49,123 nucleotides of DNA from Nemertoderma westbladi (taxonomy: Eukaryota > Xenacoelomorpha > Nemertodermatida > Nemertodermatidae): NCBI GenBank assembly GCA_032718475.1, contig JAUCBJ010004803.1, positions 1-49,123 on the forward strand, read 5' to 3'. This document shows positions 1 to 11,818 of the stretch, one piece after another. Below the pieces are notes generated by a model that saw only the letters and a list, made by a program, of their open reading frames with translations, was not told the origin of the DNA and ran no database searches. A program made the translations under genes and the position numbers. Each line of letters starts with the position of its first letter. Positions within the stretch are counted from its first letter, which is position 1.

Positions 1-2477
1 CTCTTCTACATTCTCCTTTCGTTAGTTATATATTTTGTTCTCACAATATTTTGCTTTTTAACACTAACGTTTTATTTCAATATTCTTGGCTTGGCGCGCT
101 GTTGTTCTATTTTTAGTTTATTTACTCGACGTGTTTATTTAACTGTAGAATGCTGGTTGGTGTTTCCGGTTTTATTTACTCCAAGTAAATTATTATTTTA
201 GTTAAATAAATAGGGTGACTTTTGTGTTATAGTTACATTGTGTATCAATGGAGTTGGTTTTATTATGCGGTTCGAATGGATTTATCGTGTTTCTATTTAT
301 TTCTATTATATATTATTATATCAATATTATGCATTATTATCTTTCTCTCTTTCAAATCATGTGTTAGTTCTATCGTTGTACCATAAACATTATCTTTGTA
401 GATTTGATATTAAAGGTGTGACAGTATCATTGTTTCCTTTATATATACTCAGCATTTTTTGCGGTAAATAATATAATTTAGAGTAAATGTCAGGGGTTTT
501 GAATTTATAATAATTATTATTATATGTAATTTTTGCAATATCTATTTTATTCGTCATTATATTAATCACTTTTAGTCCAGTTTTTAATCTAGTTGTTAGT
601 TTTCAGTATTTTATATTCATTTTGTGGTGTGACTTTATTTCCTTTCGAACATTTCATTCTAATCACTTGTTGTTTTGGTTACCCGGCGCTTTTCTGTGAA
701 CCCATACTTGTAAAGTATGGCTTTATATAACACCTCACCTAACACCCGGTTAGTTCTAGAAGACTTTGCTTTTATAGCCAGAATTATCATACTGGAAATC
801 TATCAGGTTGTTGTATAATTACTACACTAACAACATAATATTGCTCGCTTGCATTTTCAGGTAGATATCTAGAGAATTTTTGCCTTTTAATTAGTATAAT
901 GCTATGAATATTCCTTATATTTTGTTATAGATGTATCATTATTATATTCTAGAATGTTTTTTGTTTGATTGTGTTATTTCTTTCCATATTTCATTAACTT
1001 CCGTATTTTTTAATAACAATTATATTATATGCCTATTTTTTGTCCTACCTTCACTTACACAACTCATGACTAACGTAATATCCGTTTTTCGTTCAGTTTT
1101 ATTTCATTTTGTACCAGCTGTGTGAACTGACTGTGTTTAAATATCAATCCATTGATGGCGTTTCAATTATCGTACACTCCCCCCTTCAAAATAATCAAAA
1201 TTTCGGATAAATAACAAGTGCCATTTAAAAACAAATCCACAACAAAAATAAACCTGCAGTACTCCAGTTACCATAGTACTTGTTCCCTTCTTGGTCCCTT
1301 TAACCACCTTTATTACCTTACTATAATAGCTTTCTCGCATTTATGTTGCATAACATTTTTCTAGAATTAAACACAGTGTTTTTAAGTAATATATATAGAG
1401 ATATGTTTAATATAAATAATGGTTTGCTAATTATATATGTTAACTTGAGTTATTGTATCAATCCATTAATGTTATACCATTTACAATGTTTTTAACACGG
1501 TCTGTCTTTACGCGACTCATACAGTTGCGTAAAAAAGGGTTGTATTTTATCGAGAATTGTAATTATATAGTAGTTATTCATTTCGGATGGGGATATTATA
1601 TATACAAATAAATACTGAAAATTGTAGAGATTGAATTTACATTAATTTAGTGGAAAGAACATTTTTTTCTTGTGATTTAACCTTTATAAAATCGAATTGT
1701 TTCTATTATTATTTTTTAAAGATTATGAATTATTATTGGTCAATATTTTAGGTTGTTATTATCATTTGTTCACGATAAGAATTTTGCGATCAAATTATTT
1801 GGTATAAACATTATCAATTTAATATATTTTGTGTCCTATGCGGTCGTATTTCGACCGCTTAGATTTTAGATGTTACCCTATTTATATATTTAATGGTCTA
1901 AGGTATATTTAAGATCCTATATTGTTTATTATATTTACCTATTTATAAGTGAATGAATATTCATACCTATAAAATGAACCGATAATGAAGTATTGAGTGG
2001 AATACACAAGATTATACTAAGTTTTGTACATTGTGGTTATATTGGTGTATTACAATAATGTGGTTGATTTCTAGAATTAGTTGTAATAGTTCACTAAGCG
2101 TATTAATTAATTTCAATGTTAAAACAATTACGTAAATCATGTGATGGTTGGCATATAGCTAATTGTGATGCTATCCAATGTATTTATTTAAAAATTTATT
2201 TCTGCTGATAGCAAATTTAGTGCGGGGTTCGCTAATTATCACTTGGTATATCAACGTATTATATTAGCTGATTATAATATGAATTTCGCAGCTTTCTTTT
2301 GGTATATCAAACTAATATAAACTACCGATGGGTTGTGAGATGCGCTGCTATTATGTTTATTAATTGCATTGCCTTGTGAAACTTTGTGGAACTTTGTCGC
2401 CATCTAGCTATACAACTTATAATTAAATGAATTTAATTGTTTGTAGCGGTGGATCTATAGAAAACACATAAATATTT
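1..2477. other. AT-rich intergenic DNA, no feature recognised
   Basis: The stretch is strongly AT-rich with short runs of TATA/ATAT. The only open frames are short (77 and 64 codons), rich in Phe, Tyr, Ile and Leu as expected from AT-rich DNA, and match nothing I recognise. I see no splice-linked exon series, tRNA or transposon ends. Confidence 0.6.
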
Positions 2478-5400
2478 GTCGGTATGGGACAATGTGTGTC
2501 ATTGTGGGTCCGGTTCTTCCGGTATGGAACCATGTTAAACATTGAGCATACCGGTATATCAATAGAACCATGTCAAACATTGTCTGATGGTTCTGTCAAT
2601 ATAGAACCATGTCAAGCATTGTCTGATGGTTCTGTCAATATAGAACCATGTCAAGCATTGTCTGATGGTTCTGTCAATATAGAACCATGTCAAGCATTGT
2701 CTGATGGTTCTGTAAATATAGAACCATGTCAAGCATTGTCTGATGGTTCTGTAAATATAGAACCATGTCAAGCATTGTCTGATGGTTCTGTCAATATAGA
2801 ACCATGTCAAGCATTGTCTGATGGTTCTGTCAATATAGAACCGTGTCAAGCATTGTCTGATGGTTCTGTCAATATAGAACCATGTCAAGCATTGTCTGAT
2901 GGTTATGTCAATATAGAACCATGTCAAGCATTGTCTGATGGTTCTGTCAATATAGAACCATGTCAAGCATTTTCTGATGGTTCTGTAAATATAGAACCTT
3001 GTCAAGCATTGTCTGATGGTTCTGTAAATATAGAACCATGTCAAGCATTGTCTGATGGTTCTGTAAATATAGAACCATGTCAAGCATTGTCTGTTGGTTC
3101 TGTCAATATAGAACCATGTCAAGCATTGTCTGATGGTTCTGTCAATATAGAACCATGTCAAGCATTGTCTGATGGTTCTGTCAATATAGAACCATGTCAA
3201 GCATTGTCTGATGGTTCTGTAAATATAGAACCATGTCAAGCATTGTCTGATGGTTCTGTCAATATAGAACCATGTCAAGCATTGTCTGATGGTTCTGTAA
3301 ATATAGAACCATGTCAAGCATTTTCTTATGGTTCTGTTAATATAGAACCATGTCAAGCATTGTCTGATGGTTCTGTCAATATAGAACCATGTCAAGCATT
3401 GTCTGATGGTTCTGTAAATATAGAACCATGTCAAGCATTGTCTGATGGTTCTGTCAATATAGAACCATGTCAAACATTGTCTGATGGCTCTGTAAATATA
3501 AAACCATGTCAAGCATTGTCTGATGGTTCTGTCAATATAGAACCATGTCAAGCATTGTCTGATGGTTCTGTCAATATAGAACCATGTCAAGCATTGTCTG
3601 ATGGTTCTGTAAATATAGAACAATGTCAAGCATTGTCTGATGGTTCTGTCAATATAGAACCATGTCAAGCATTGTCTGATGGTTCTGTCAATATAGAACC
3701 ATGTCAAGCATTGTCTGATGGTTCTGTCAATATAGAACCATGTCAAGCATTGTCTGATGGTTCTGTCAATATAGAACCATGTCAAGCATTGTCTGATGGT
3801 TCTGTCAATATAGAACCATGTCAAGCATTGTCTGATGGTTCTGTAAATATAGAACCATGTCAAGCATTGTCTGATGGTTCTGTCAATATAGAACCATGTC
3901 AAGCATTGTCTGATGGCTCTGTAAATATAAAACCATGTCAAGCATTGTCTGATGGTTCTGTCAATATAGAACCATGTCAAGCATTGTCTGATGGTTCTGT
4001 AAATATGCAACCATGTCAAGCATTGTCTGATGGTTCTGTCAATATAGAACCATGTCAATCATTGTCTGATGGCTCTGTAAATATAAAACCATGTCAAGCA
4101 TTGTCTGATGGTTATGTCGATATAGAACCATGTCAAGCATTGTCTGATGGTTCTGTCAATATAGAACCATGTCAAGCATTGTCTGATGGTTCTGTCAATA
4201 TAGAATCATGTCAAGCATTGTCTGATGGTTCTGTAAATATAGAACCATGTCAAGCATTGTCTGATGGTTCTGTCAATATAGAACCATGTCAAGCATTGTC
4301 TGATGGTTCTGTAAATATAAAACCATGTCAAGCATTGTCTGATGGTTCTGTCAATATAGAACCATGTCAAGCATTGTCTGATGGTTCTGTCAATATAGAA
4401 CCATGTCAAGCATTGTCTGATGGTTCTGTCAATATAGAACCATGTCAAGCATTATCTGATGGTTCTGTCAATATAGAACCATGTCAAGCATTGTATGATG
4501 GTTCTGTAAATATAGAACCATGTCAAGCATTGTCTGATGGTTCTGTCAATATAGAACCATGTCAAGCAGTATCGCATGGTTCTGTCAATATAGAACCATG
4601 TCAAGCATTGTATGATGGTTCTGTAAATATAGAACAATGTCAAGCATTGTCTGATGTTTCTGTCAATATAGAACCATGTCAATCATTATCTGATGGTTCT
4701 GTCAATATAGAACCATGTCAAGCATTATCGCATGGTTCTATCAATATAGAACCATGTCAAGCATTGTATGATGGTTCTGTATATATGGAACCATGTTAAG
4801 CATTGTCTGATGGTTCTGTAAATATAGAACCATGTCAAGCAATGTCTGATGGTTCTGCAAGATAGAACCATGTCAAGCATTGTCTGATGGTTCTGTAAAT
4901 ATAGAACCATGTCAAGCATTGTCTGATGGTTCTGTCAATATAGAACCATGTCAAGCATTGTCTGATGGTTCTGTAAATATAGAACCATGTCAAGCATTGT
5001 CTGATGGTTCTGTCAATATAGAACCATGTCAAGCAATGTCTGATGGTTCTGCAAGATAGAACCATGTCAAGCATTGTCTGATGGTTCTGTAAATATAGAA
5101 CCATGTCAAGCATTGTCTGATGGTTCTGTCAATATAGAACCATGTCAAGCATTGTCTGATGGTTCTGTAAATATAGAACAATGTCAAGCATTGTCTGATG
5201 TTTCTGTCAATATAGAACCATGTCAATCATTATCTGATGGTTCTGTCAATATAGAACCATGTCAAGCATTGTCTGATGGTTCTGTAAATATAGAACCATG
5301 TCAAGCATTGTCTGATGGTTCTGTCAATATAGAACCATGTCAAGCATTGTCTGATGGTTCTGTAAATATAGAACCATGTCAAGCAATGTCTGATGGTTCT

Positions 5401-6130
5401 GCAAGATAGAACCATGTCAAGCATTGTCTGATGGTTCTGTCAATATAGAGCCATGTCAAACATTGTCTGATGGTTCTGTCAATATAAAGCCATGTCAAAC
5501 ATTGTCTGATGGTTCTGTCAATATAGAACCATGTCAAACATTGTCTGATGGTTCTGTCAATATAGAACCATGTCAAGCATTGTCTGATGGTTCTGTAAAT
5601 ATAGAACCATGTCAAGCATTGTCTGATGGTTCTGTCAATATAGAACCATGTCAAGCATTGTCTGATGGTTCTGTAAATATAGAACCATGTCAAGCATTTT
5701 CTGATGGTTCTGTAAATATAAAACCATGTCAAGCATTGTCTGATGGTTCTGTCAATATAGAGCCATGTCAAACATTGTCTGATGGTTCTGTCAATATAGA
5801 ACCATGTCAAACATTGTCTGATGGTTCTGTCAATATAGAACCATGTCAAACATTGTCTGATGGTTCTGTCAATATAGAACCATGCCAGCATTGTCTGATG
5901 GTTCTGTCAATAGATAACCATGCCAAATATGTCTGCAGAACCATGCCAAATATGTCTGCCAGTTTGGTCCGGTGCAATTTCCGACATATCGCATATTTAC
6001 TGTTGGTATATAGTCATGTATGGCATTGTGGAACAGTTTCTGTCGGTATGGATGGAACAATGCGGACATTGTCTGATAGTTTATCTAGGTAAAGAACCAT
6101 TTTAGACATTGTCGGACTGTGGCTGTGACA
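2478..6130. repeat. 39-bp minisatellite, about 85 copies
   Basis: A head-to-tail 39-bp unit (core GAACCATGTCAAGCATTGTC followed by TGATGGTTCTGTCAATATA) runs almost perfectly from about 2560 to 5930, with diverged units at both edges (2478-2560 and 5930-6130). Because 39 is 13 codons and the unit has no stop in some frames, it reads as a 771-codon plus-strand frame (2484-4799) and a 499-codon minus-strand frame (2559-4058). Most variants are single substitutions such as GTC/GTA or GAA/AAA. A 1-bp-deleted variant (GCAAGATAG) recurs at about 4857, 5051 and 5401 and breaks the plus frame each time. That argues for a non-coding satellite that spreads by unequal exchange or conversion. Confidence 0.95.
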
Positions 6131-7069
6131 TCATGTCGGACATTCTAGTTGATATTATGGTTTTGTTCAGAAATTACTAATTTTCATAAGCCAGAAATTC
6201 TGGGTTATGTATGTATAGAACCATGAGATATTCTTGGGTGGTTTCTATTGGTATGGCTTAACGACATTGAAAATTCCCTTGTCTCTCAGCCTCTTTCACA
6301 CCTGGTTTTAAAACTTAGTACTTAAAGTTTTTCGTTTCTGAACAAGAAAATTACGATATTATTACGTATACGATAATTTTTTGGTTGACAAAGTTTCACG
6401 AATAGTTCCGTCAATATTAAATAATTACGGTTGTGTTGGGATCCTGTATGATTTGTTCTATTTTTGTACCTGGTGGTATCTTTTGATTTTTGATTATATA
6501 ATATTATGTAACAGCTGACGGTGTATTTATGTATCAGACGTAACTAGTTGACAATTAGATGCAATAGATATCCTGAAAATATTTTAATAAATGTATCGAC
6601 GGTGCACTGCATGTCTGGAAAATTGATATCTTGTGTTTTCTCAACGGTTTTGGATGGGTTTCATTCCCCCATTTTATTTAGCCAGGTCTAGACGCTCAGG
6701 GCCCCAACCGCAGGTTATCATGTTCGGAGAACTCGTATCCGTGCCCGGCCACGGTTCTAGTCATTGCAACGCCTTTATAGATTGACCGGAATTTTAGGGA
6801 GCACAAGATCTCAGCAACTAAGCGAAAACCACCAATAGGATGTTCCTAGACCCCCCCCCCCCCCAAAATTTATCTAGAAGACTTTTTCCCATATACATTA
6901 CGTTTCAAAAGTCTACGGTTCTCCGGCTAGGGCCAATTTGAGTCAAAAAGTCAGCCTCCCTAGCAACCTCGTTGCTATGCAGGAATCTCCAGAACCGCTA
7001 ATGCTACGGACTTGGGACCGGCGCCAATCGATAGGCAGCATAGGGTTTACATTTAAAAAAACTTTTTTT
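6131..7069. other. Intergenic, no gene recognised
   Basis: This is moderately AT-rich sequence with a 14-base C run at 6851-6864. I see no coding frame, splice-linked exons or transposon ends. Confidence 0.5.
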
Positions 7070-8560
7070 GGAGCGATCAGATCATGATCTTGACCATGAT
7101 CAGCAAAGATCAGTTTTGATCAGCAATCGGACACTCAAGGCTTGCTCCAATCGAAAAACTTAACATTACAAAAAGATTCAGCGACCCCACATTAGTCATG
7201 ATTCCCGTTAAAAGATTTTAAAAAAAGTGAATTCTTCCTGATCAAAACGCAAGATCATGATCGCGCAAAGATCGGACTTCTTAAAATCGTAACTAAGCAT
7301 TTTGGATATAAACAATTACTGTAGGAAACGTTCAGAACACCGCCCTGAGTCGATTAAAAAAAAAATTGGCCCGATCGGACCACCGGTTCTCGAGATCTGA
7401 TACCTGATCATTAAAGATCATACTTTTCGGTTTTTTCCAATTTTCTCGAAAACTTTGTTTGAGACCCCCGATTTTTTTTTACGAATCGACTTCTATGATG
7501 AAGGGGCAACTTTTGAGCATTTCGAAATTTTCAAAAAGCGATTTGATCAGGCCGCGATCATAAAAGATCGTGTTTTTGGTTTTATTTCGAAGACCAAGTC
7601 CTGGGAGTTCACCGTATGGAAAAACTTAACATCACAAAAAGATTCCTCACCCTCGAATTATGGGGGGTAGCCAAAATTTGGGCATAAAAAAGTTCAAGTC
7701 TAGTGGGTCAAAACTCAAGATCATGATCGCGAAAAGATCAGTATTATTAAAATCGAATCTAAGCATTTTTCTAATAAACATTCATTGTAAGAAATGTTCA
7801 ATGGTCTATTCTGAGTTGATTAAAAAAAAAATTGGCTCGATCGGTCAACCGGTTCTCGAGATCAGCTTCAAGATCATAAAAGATCGTGTTTTTCGGTTTT
7901 TCCCGATTTTCTCGAAAACTTTGTTTGAGACCCCCGATTTTTTTTTTACTAATTGACTTCTATTAAGAAGGGGCAACTTTTAAGCATTTCGAAATTTTCA
8001 AAAAGCGAATTGATCAGGCCAAGATCAGGAAAGATCATGTTTTCGGTTTTATTTCGAAGACCAAGTCCTGTGAGTTCACCGTATGAAAAAATTTAACATT
8101 ACAAAAAGATTCCTCACCCTCAAATTAGGGGGGTAGCCAAAATTTGACCATAAAAAAGTTCAATTCTAGGGGGTCAAAAGATCATGATCGCGAAATGATC
8201 AGTTTTTTCGAAATTACTTCTGAGCATTTTGGGGCAAAACTTTCAAACTAAAAAACATTCACTGGAGTGTTCTAAGTAGATTAAAAAAAATTTCGACTCA
8301 ATAGGCCTACCGGTACCGGAGATATGGTCGTCCAAAGTCTGCTTCCGGTAATTCGAAAATATTTCGAAAACCCTTGATCGAATTTTTTCCTTGAAAATAT
8401 GTGAATGTACAGTTAGTGGACCCGCATCCAACGATATATAACAATCCATATTTTGGATGACAGGTACCGGTGAAATCAGACTTTACCGAAAAAAATTCAA
8501 ATTGTTGCTACTCATGTCTGACTATATCTCGAAAACTGTAACAGGTATGGAAATACTTTC
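7070..8560. repeat. Three diverged about 465-bp tandem units, GATC-rich
   Basis: Landmarks repeat in order: AAGATCATGATCGCG near 7251, 7718 and 8168, and CCGGTTCTCGAGAT near 7382 and 7850 with a diverged form near 8314. The spacing is about 465 bp, so this is a short, old tandem array. Each unit is unusually dense in GATC, often as the palindrome GATCATGATC, and contains poly-A and poly-T tracts. The small open frames inside (71, 98 and 68 codons) do not correspond between units, so the array is unlikely to be coding. The third unit is the most diverged. Confidence 0.75.
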
Positions 8561-9282
8561 ACTGCAAGAAATGTTCGCCTATCCAATGCGCTTCTAACTC
8601 TGTGCTCGGATTTTGCATAGTGTCAAAACCTAGTACTTAACCCCCCCAGCGGAGGGAACGGAGTGACCGGAGCGCCAGTACTATCTTTCATTATAATGAA
8701 GTAATAAGGGCGGTGGGTGGGGTAGGTGGTGAACACTATTTATAGGGTGGAGGGAGGGTCTAGTATATTACTTTAGGATATTTGATTTATTTGCAATATA
8801 GTTTAGCTGCCTCAGTCTTATTTGTAATATGTTATACATTATATCAAATTATATCAAGTTTTAACATACTACACTGTACATTGTCTACCTGTAGGGTAAA
8901 TATACAATGTAGGGCTCATAATATATTTATAAATAGATTTAGTATATTTACATTGTATAACAGAGTGAATTGTATTATACTAAAGACGCCGCTTTGATAC
9001 ATCTGATCAAATGGCAATTTCTGGTATATTATCTATTTCACTATCTTGGGTATATCATTCAATTTTTAAAACTAAAATAATAAACATTTACTTCACTTCT
9101 TGTTTACTGGCATGGATATATTAATATAAAATACATCAGTATAATATCTTATGGGGCCAAACCCAGCGTAATCAGAGTAATGTTTAATTATTATTACAAT
9201 TGGCACATTGAAGTAAGTAGTACATGAGTTTGATAAAATAATTATGACTCCGTATCTTATTCGACTCTACTTCTTCTCACTC

Positions 9283-9362
9283 TCTCTCTCTCTCTCTCTT
9301 TCTCACTCTTATTCTACTTACTACCACTACTAACTACTATTACTACTACTACTTACTACTGC
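9283..9362. repeat. Microsatellite: (CT)n followed by (ACT)n
   Basis: An interrupted CT run is followed by an imperfect ACT/TAC trinucleotide run ending in TACTACTACT. These are simple sequence repeats with no other signal. Confidence 0.9.
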
Positions 9363-9419
9363 AGAGTTAGGTGTATATTACAAGAGGACGGGGTTCGTGA
9401 TTATTAGTTATTATCTAAG

Positions 9420-9500
9420 TGCCCCTCGGCTATAGAGAGTCCACCCTCGGTTGCTTACTGGATCACAGGTTCGAACCCTGCTCATGTCGTGGAAGTTTTA
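9420..9500 (+). repeat. tRNA-derived SINE-like fragment
   Basis: The sequence contains a perfect RNA polymerase III B box (GGTTCGAACCC at about 9469), preceded by ACTGGATCACA as in many tRNA-derived SINE heads. An A-box-like GGCTATAGAGAG lies about 40 bases upstream. It does not fold as a complete tRNA, so a SINE remnant is more likely than a tRNA gene. The 3' limit is not visible. Confidence 0.45.
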
Positions 9501-9571
9501 GTTTAAACAGATTGAATAGAATGGCGCAATATCATCCCATGGGACCGTAATATTCACTGATTGTATACAAG

Positions 9572-9946
9572 CAGTGATGTTCAACCAGTTAAATTGGTAT
9601 TTGAGCTTACTTCGTTTCGTGATTTGGAGTTTAGTTAACTAGTGCACCAAAATTTAGTAATTAATAACTTAGTTAAAATGTCAACTAAATTTTAACTAAA
9701 TTGTGTGATAGATGAAGCAGTAGCTTTAATTGTTGATTCTGTTGAACTTAAATTATATTAATATTATATTTTCTTTTTATGTTACGAAATTAGTTGACAT
9801 TTTAGGTATTTATTTCAATATATTATTAATATTATAAATAGTTTGAAAATTTAGTTAATTAGTTAACTATATTCATATTCAAAATAGTTGAAATTTTAGT
9901 TAACTATTAGTTAAACTGTGTTTTTCGAAATAGTTTAACATCACTG
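9572..9946. mobile_element. hAT-like MITE, about 375 bp
   Basis: The element begins CAGTGATGTTCAAC and ends with the near-exact inverse GTTTAACATCACTG. The CAGTGATG-type terminus is typical of hAT-family inverted repeats. The body is AT-rich with internal AGTTAACTA palindromes and no coding capacity. The 8-bp flanks (TATACAAG and TATGTATA) match only partly, so the expected 8-bp duplication is not clean. Confidence 0.55.
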
Positions 9947-10065
9947 TATGTATATCTTTATTGCATTGTTTGCATTCCTAGCGGATTGGTGTTATTATTA
10001 CTTTGGGGAATAGCAGATAGCAAGGAGACAAAGTCGTAATGTAATAACTAATATTACTACGAAGT

Positions 10066-10180
10066 AGGGATGCAACAGAGGTCCGGCTCCGGCTCCGGAA
10101 ATACGGAGCTCCGGGCCAATTTTCTGGCTCCGGCTCTGGTTCCGGCTACGGACAAATTAATCCGGAGCTTATATGTTGTT
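10066..10180. repeat. GC-rich GGCTCCGG-repeat island
   Basis: A short GC-rich stretch of repeated GGCTCCGG-type words begins with TAGGGATGCAAC, a word seen at the ends of some hAT elements. No matching inverted end is visible nearby, so the transposon origin is only a suggestion. Confidence 0.35.
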
Positions 10181-10440
10181 TAAATTCGAATTAAAATAAT
10201 ACGTTTTATTCTTAAATAGTTACTTTTTCGCTCGAATATATCCCAAAATCGGGAGAAAAAGATAACTTTTTTCCCTAGGGAAAAAATGTAACCCATAGGA
10301 TTGCATTGATTTTACTTTTTCCCCGGCGAAAAAAGTAAAATATTTTTGGCGGAATTTCTTACATTTTATTACATGTATTAAAAGAGCATCGACCTAGAAA
10401 ATGTTTGCAAGTAATTTGAGCAAAAGCCATTCACACATTC

Positions 10441-10680
10441 AAAAGTAATTGCAACTTTAGTATCTGCGCGGGGAACTCCAAAACGGAACTCAATATCCAA
10501 TATTGGTTTATGTAGTTAAGCGGCTCTCTAGTTACGTAATAAATATTCGAGAACACTAAATTATTTAACATGGAGTAAGGCAACATCGGGAGTTGAAGAG
10601 TACAGTAATTTGAATTGCAGTAACTATGGAAGCAATCAAGCAATATAGTAAAATACTGCAGTTCAATTTATTTTGTAACA
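10441..10680. repeat. Dispersed 230-bp repeat, copy A
   Basis: This stretch matches 11160-11400 in the same orientation with only scattered differences. The shared core is ACTCCAAAACGGAACTCAAT followed by ATCCAATATTGGTTTATG. It contains no convincing ORF. It is either a segmental duplication about 715 bp apart or two copies of an unclassified mobile repeat. Confidence 0.8.
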
Positions 10681-10765
10681 CTACTGTGTAGTATATCGCT
10701 ATGTTTTATTAAAGAATTTAGCAACAAACAAGTACTAATTTAAGAAATTATTTTTAAAATTACGT

Positions 10766-10895
10766 TTTACATGGGAAAAAAAACGTATAACATTTGTTTT
10801 TCAATATTCTGTCGACCCTTTATTAACCTCGCTGACGCTCGGTAAATAAAATGAATCGAGAATAATGAAAAAAGTTTTACTTTTTTTCCCATGTA
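10766..10895. repeat. Foldback repeat ending in TACATGGG...CCCATGTA
   Basis: TTTACATGGGAAAAAAAACG at about 10766 is inverted at about 10875-10895 as CTTTTTTTCCCATGTAA. The loop has no coding frame. It could be a small palindromic element or the remnant of one. Confidence 0.4.
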
Positions 10896-11159
10896 ATAAA
10901 TAAATATTTCGGATGTATGAATAATGTAAATATCATAGTAGTTAACATAATAACTCATTAAAAAATTTACATCTTGTTTTTTTAAGTTTCTTGATAAACC
11001 TACACCCCCTTGTAAAATTGTTTAAATGTTTAAACAAAAACATTGAAATGATTCAGTTAATTCAAATAATATTCTTCACTAATTAAAAAATCTTAAATAT
11101 ACATGTACTATCGTTTCGTTCGTCAGTCTAGAACCCCCATTCCATTCCATTCCATTCAT

Positions 11160-11400
11160 TTATGGCAACTTTAGTGTCTGCAAGGCGTACTCCAAAACGG
11201 AACTCAATATCCAATATTGGTTTATGTAGTTAAGCGGCTCTCTAGTTACGTAATAAATATTCTAGAACACTAAATTATTTAACATTGAGTTAAGGCCGCA
11301 GTTGAAAAGTACAATAATTGGAATTGACCAACTATGAAAGCTAAACAGTAATATACAGCAGTTAGCAGTTCAATTTTTTTTCAATTTTATTTCGTTCTAT
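11160..11400. repeat. Dispersed 230-bp repeat, copy B
   Basis: This is the second copy of the 10441-10680 sequence, in direct orientation. It differs by small indels and substitutions and ends in a T-rich tract. A few hundred bases of unremarkable DNA separate it from the start codon of the LicD-type gene. Confidence 0.8.
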
Positions 11401-11818
11401 ATTTTATTAAGCAGCGGAAATAAATAATTTAACTAGAAACCTTCTGACAAAGAATATTCTAAATTTAAATTCTATCATCAATAAATAGGCCTAATATGTT
11501 TAAGCATTTGCTAAGGGTCATTCAGAATTCGATTTGTGTATGTGTATACTTGTGCCACTACATTCAGATTGGCTGCTTGTCTAGGCAATATTTCAACATT
11601 GTTAAACCTAACCTGTTAGTCTATCTACAGTATTTTCTCCATTTTGAATTCGTATTCGAGCGGGAAATTTGAATTTTAGACTATGTATTTTTCATGCACT
11701 TTGGAACCCTCATTCTGAACGTATCGTGAATTACTGCAGTAGTACTGGTACCGTACTACAGCCGTTATCAGCATATATGGCTTAAAATAAGTTTTCTGGA
11801 AATCGGAATCGCTCCACC

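Noticed and set aside
2484-4799. 771-codon frame in the 39-bp array as a repeat protein gene
   Set aside because: A 39-bp period without stops opens frames automatically, the opposite strand is open too, no signal or splice context is seen, and frame-breaking unit variants have spread in the same array.
7070-8560. GATC enrichment as Dam-type methylation or a replication origin signal
   Set aside because: The window is eukaryotic and the enrichment is confined to three tandem units, so inheritance from the founder unit is the simpler explanation.
9420-9500. Functional tRNA gene
   Set aside because: A B box is present, but no complete cloverleaf with paired acceptor arm can be drawn from the flanks.
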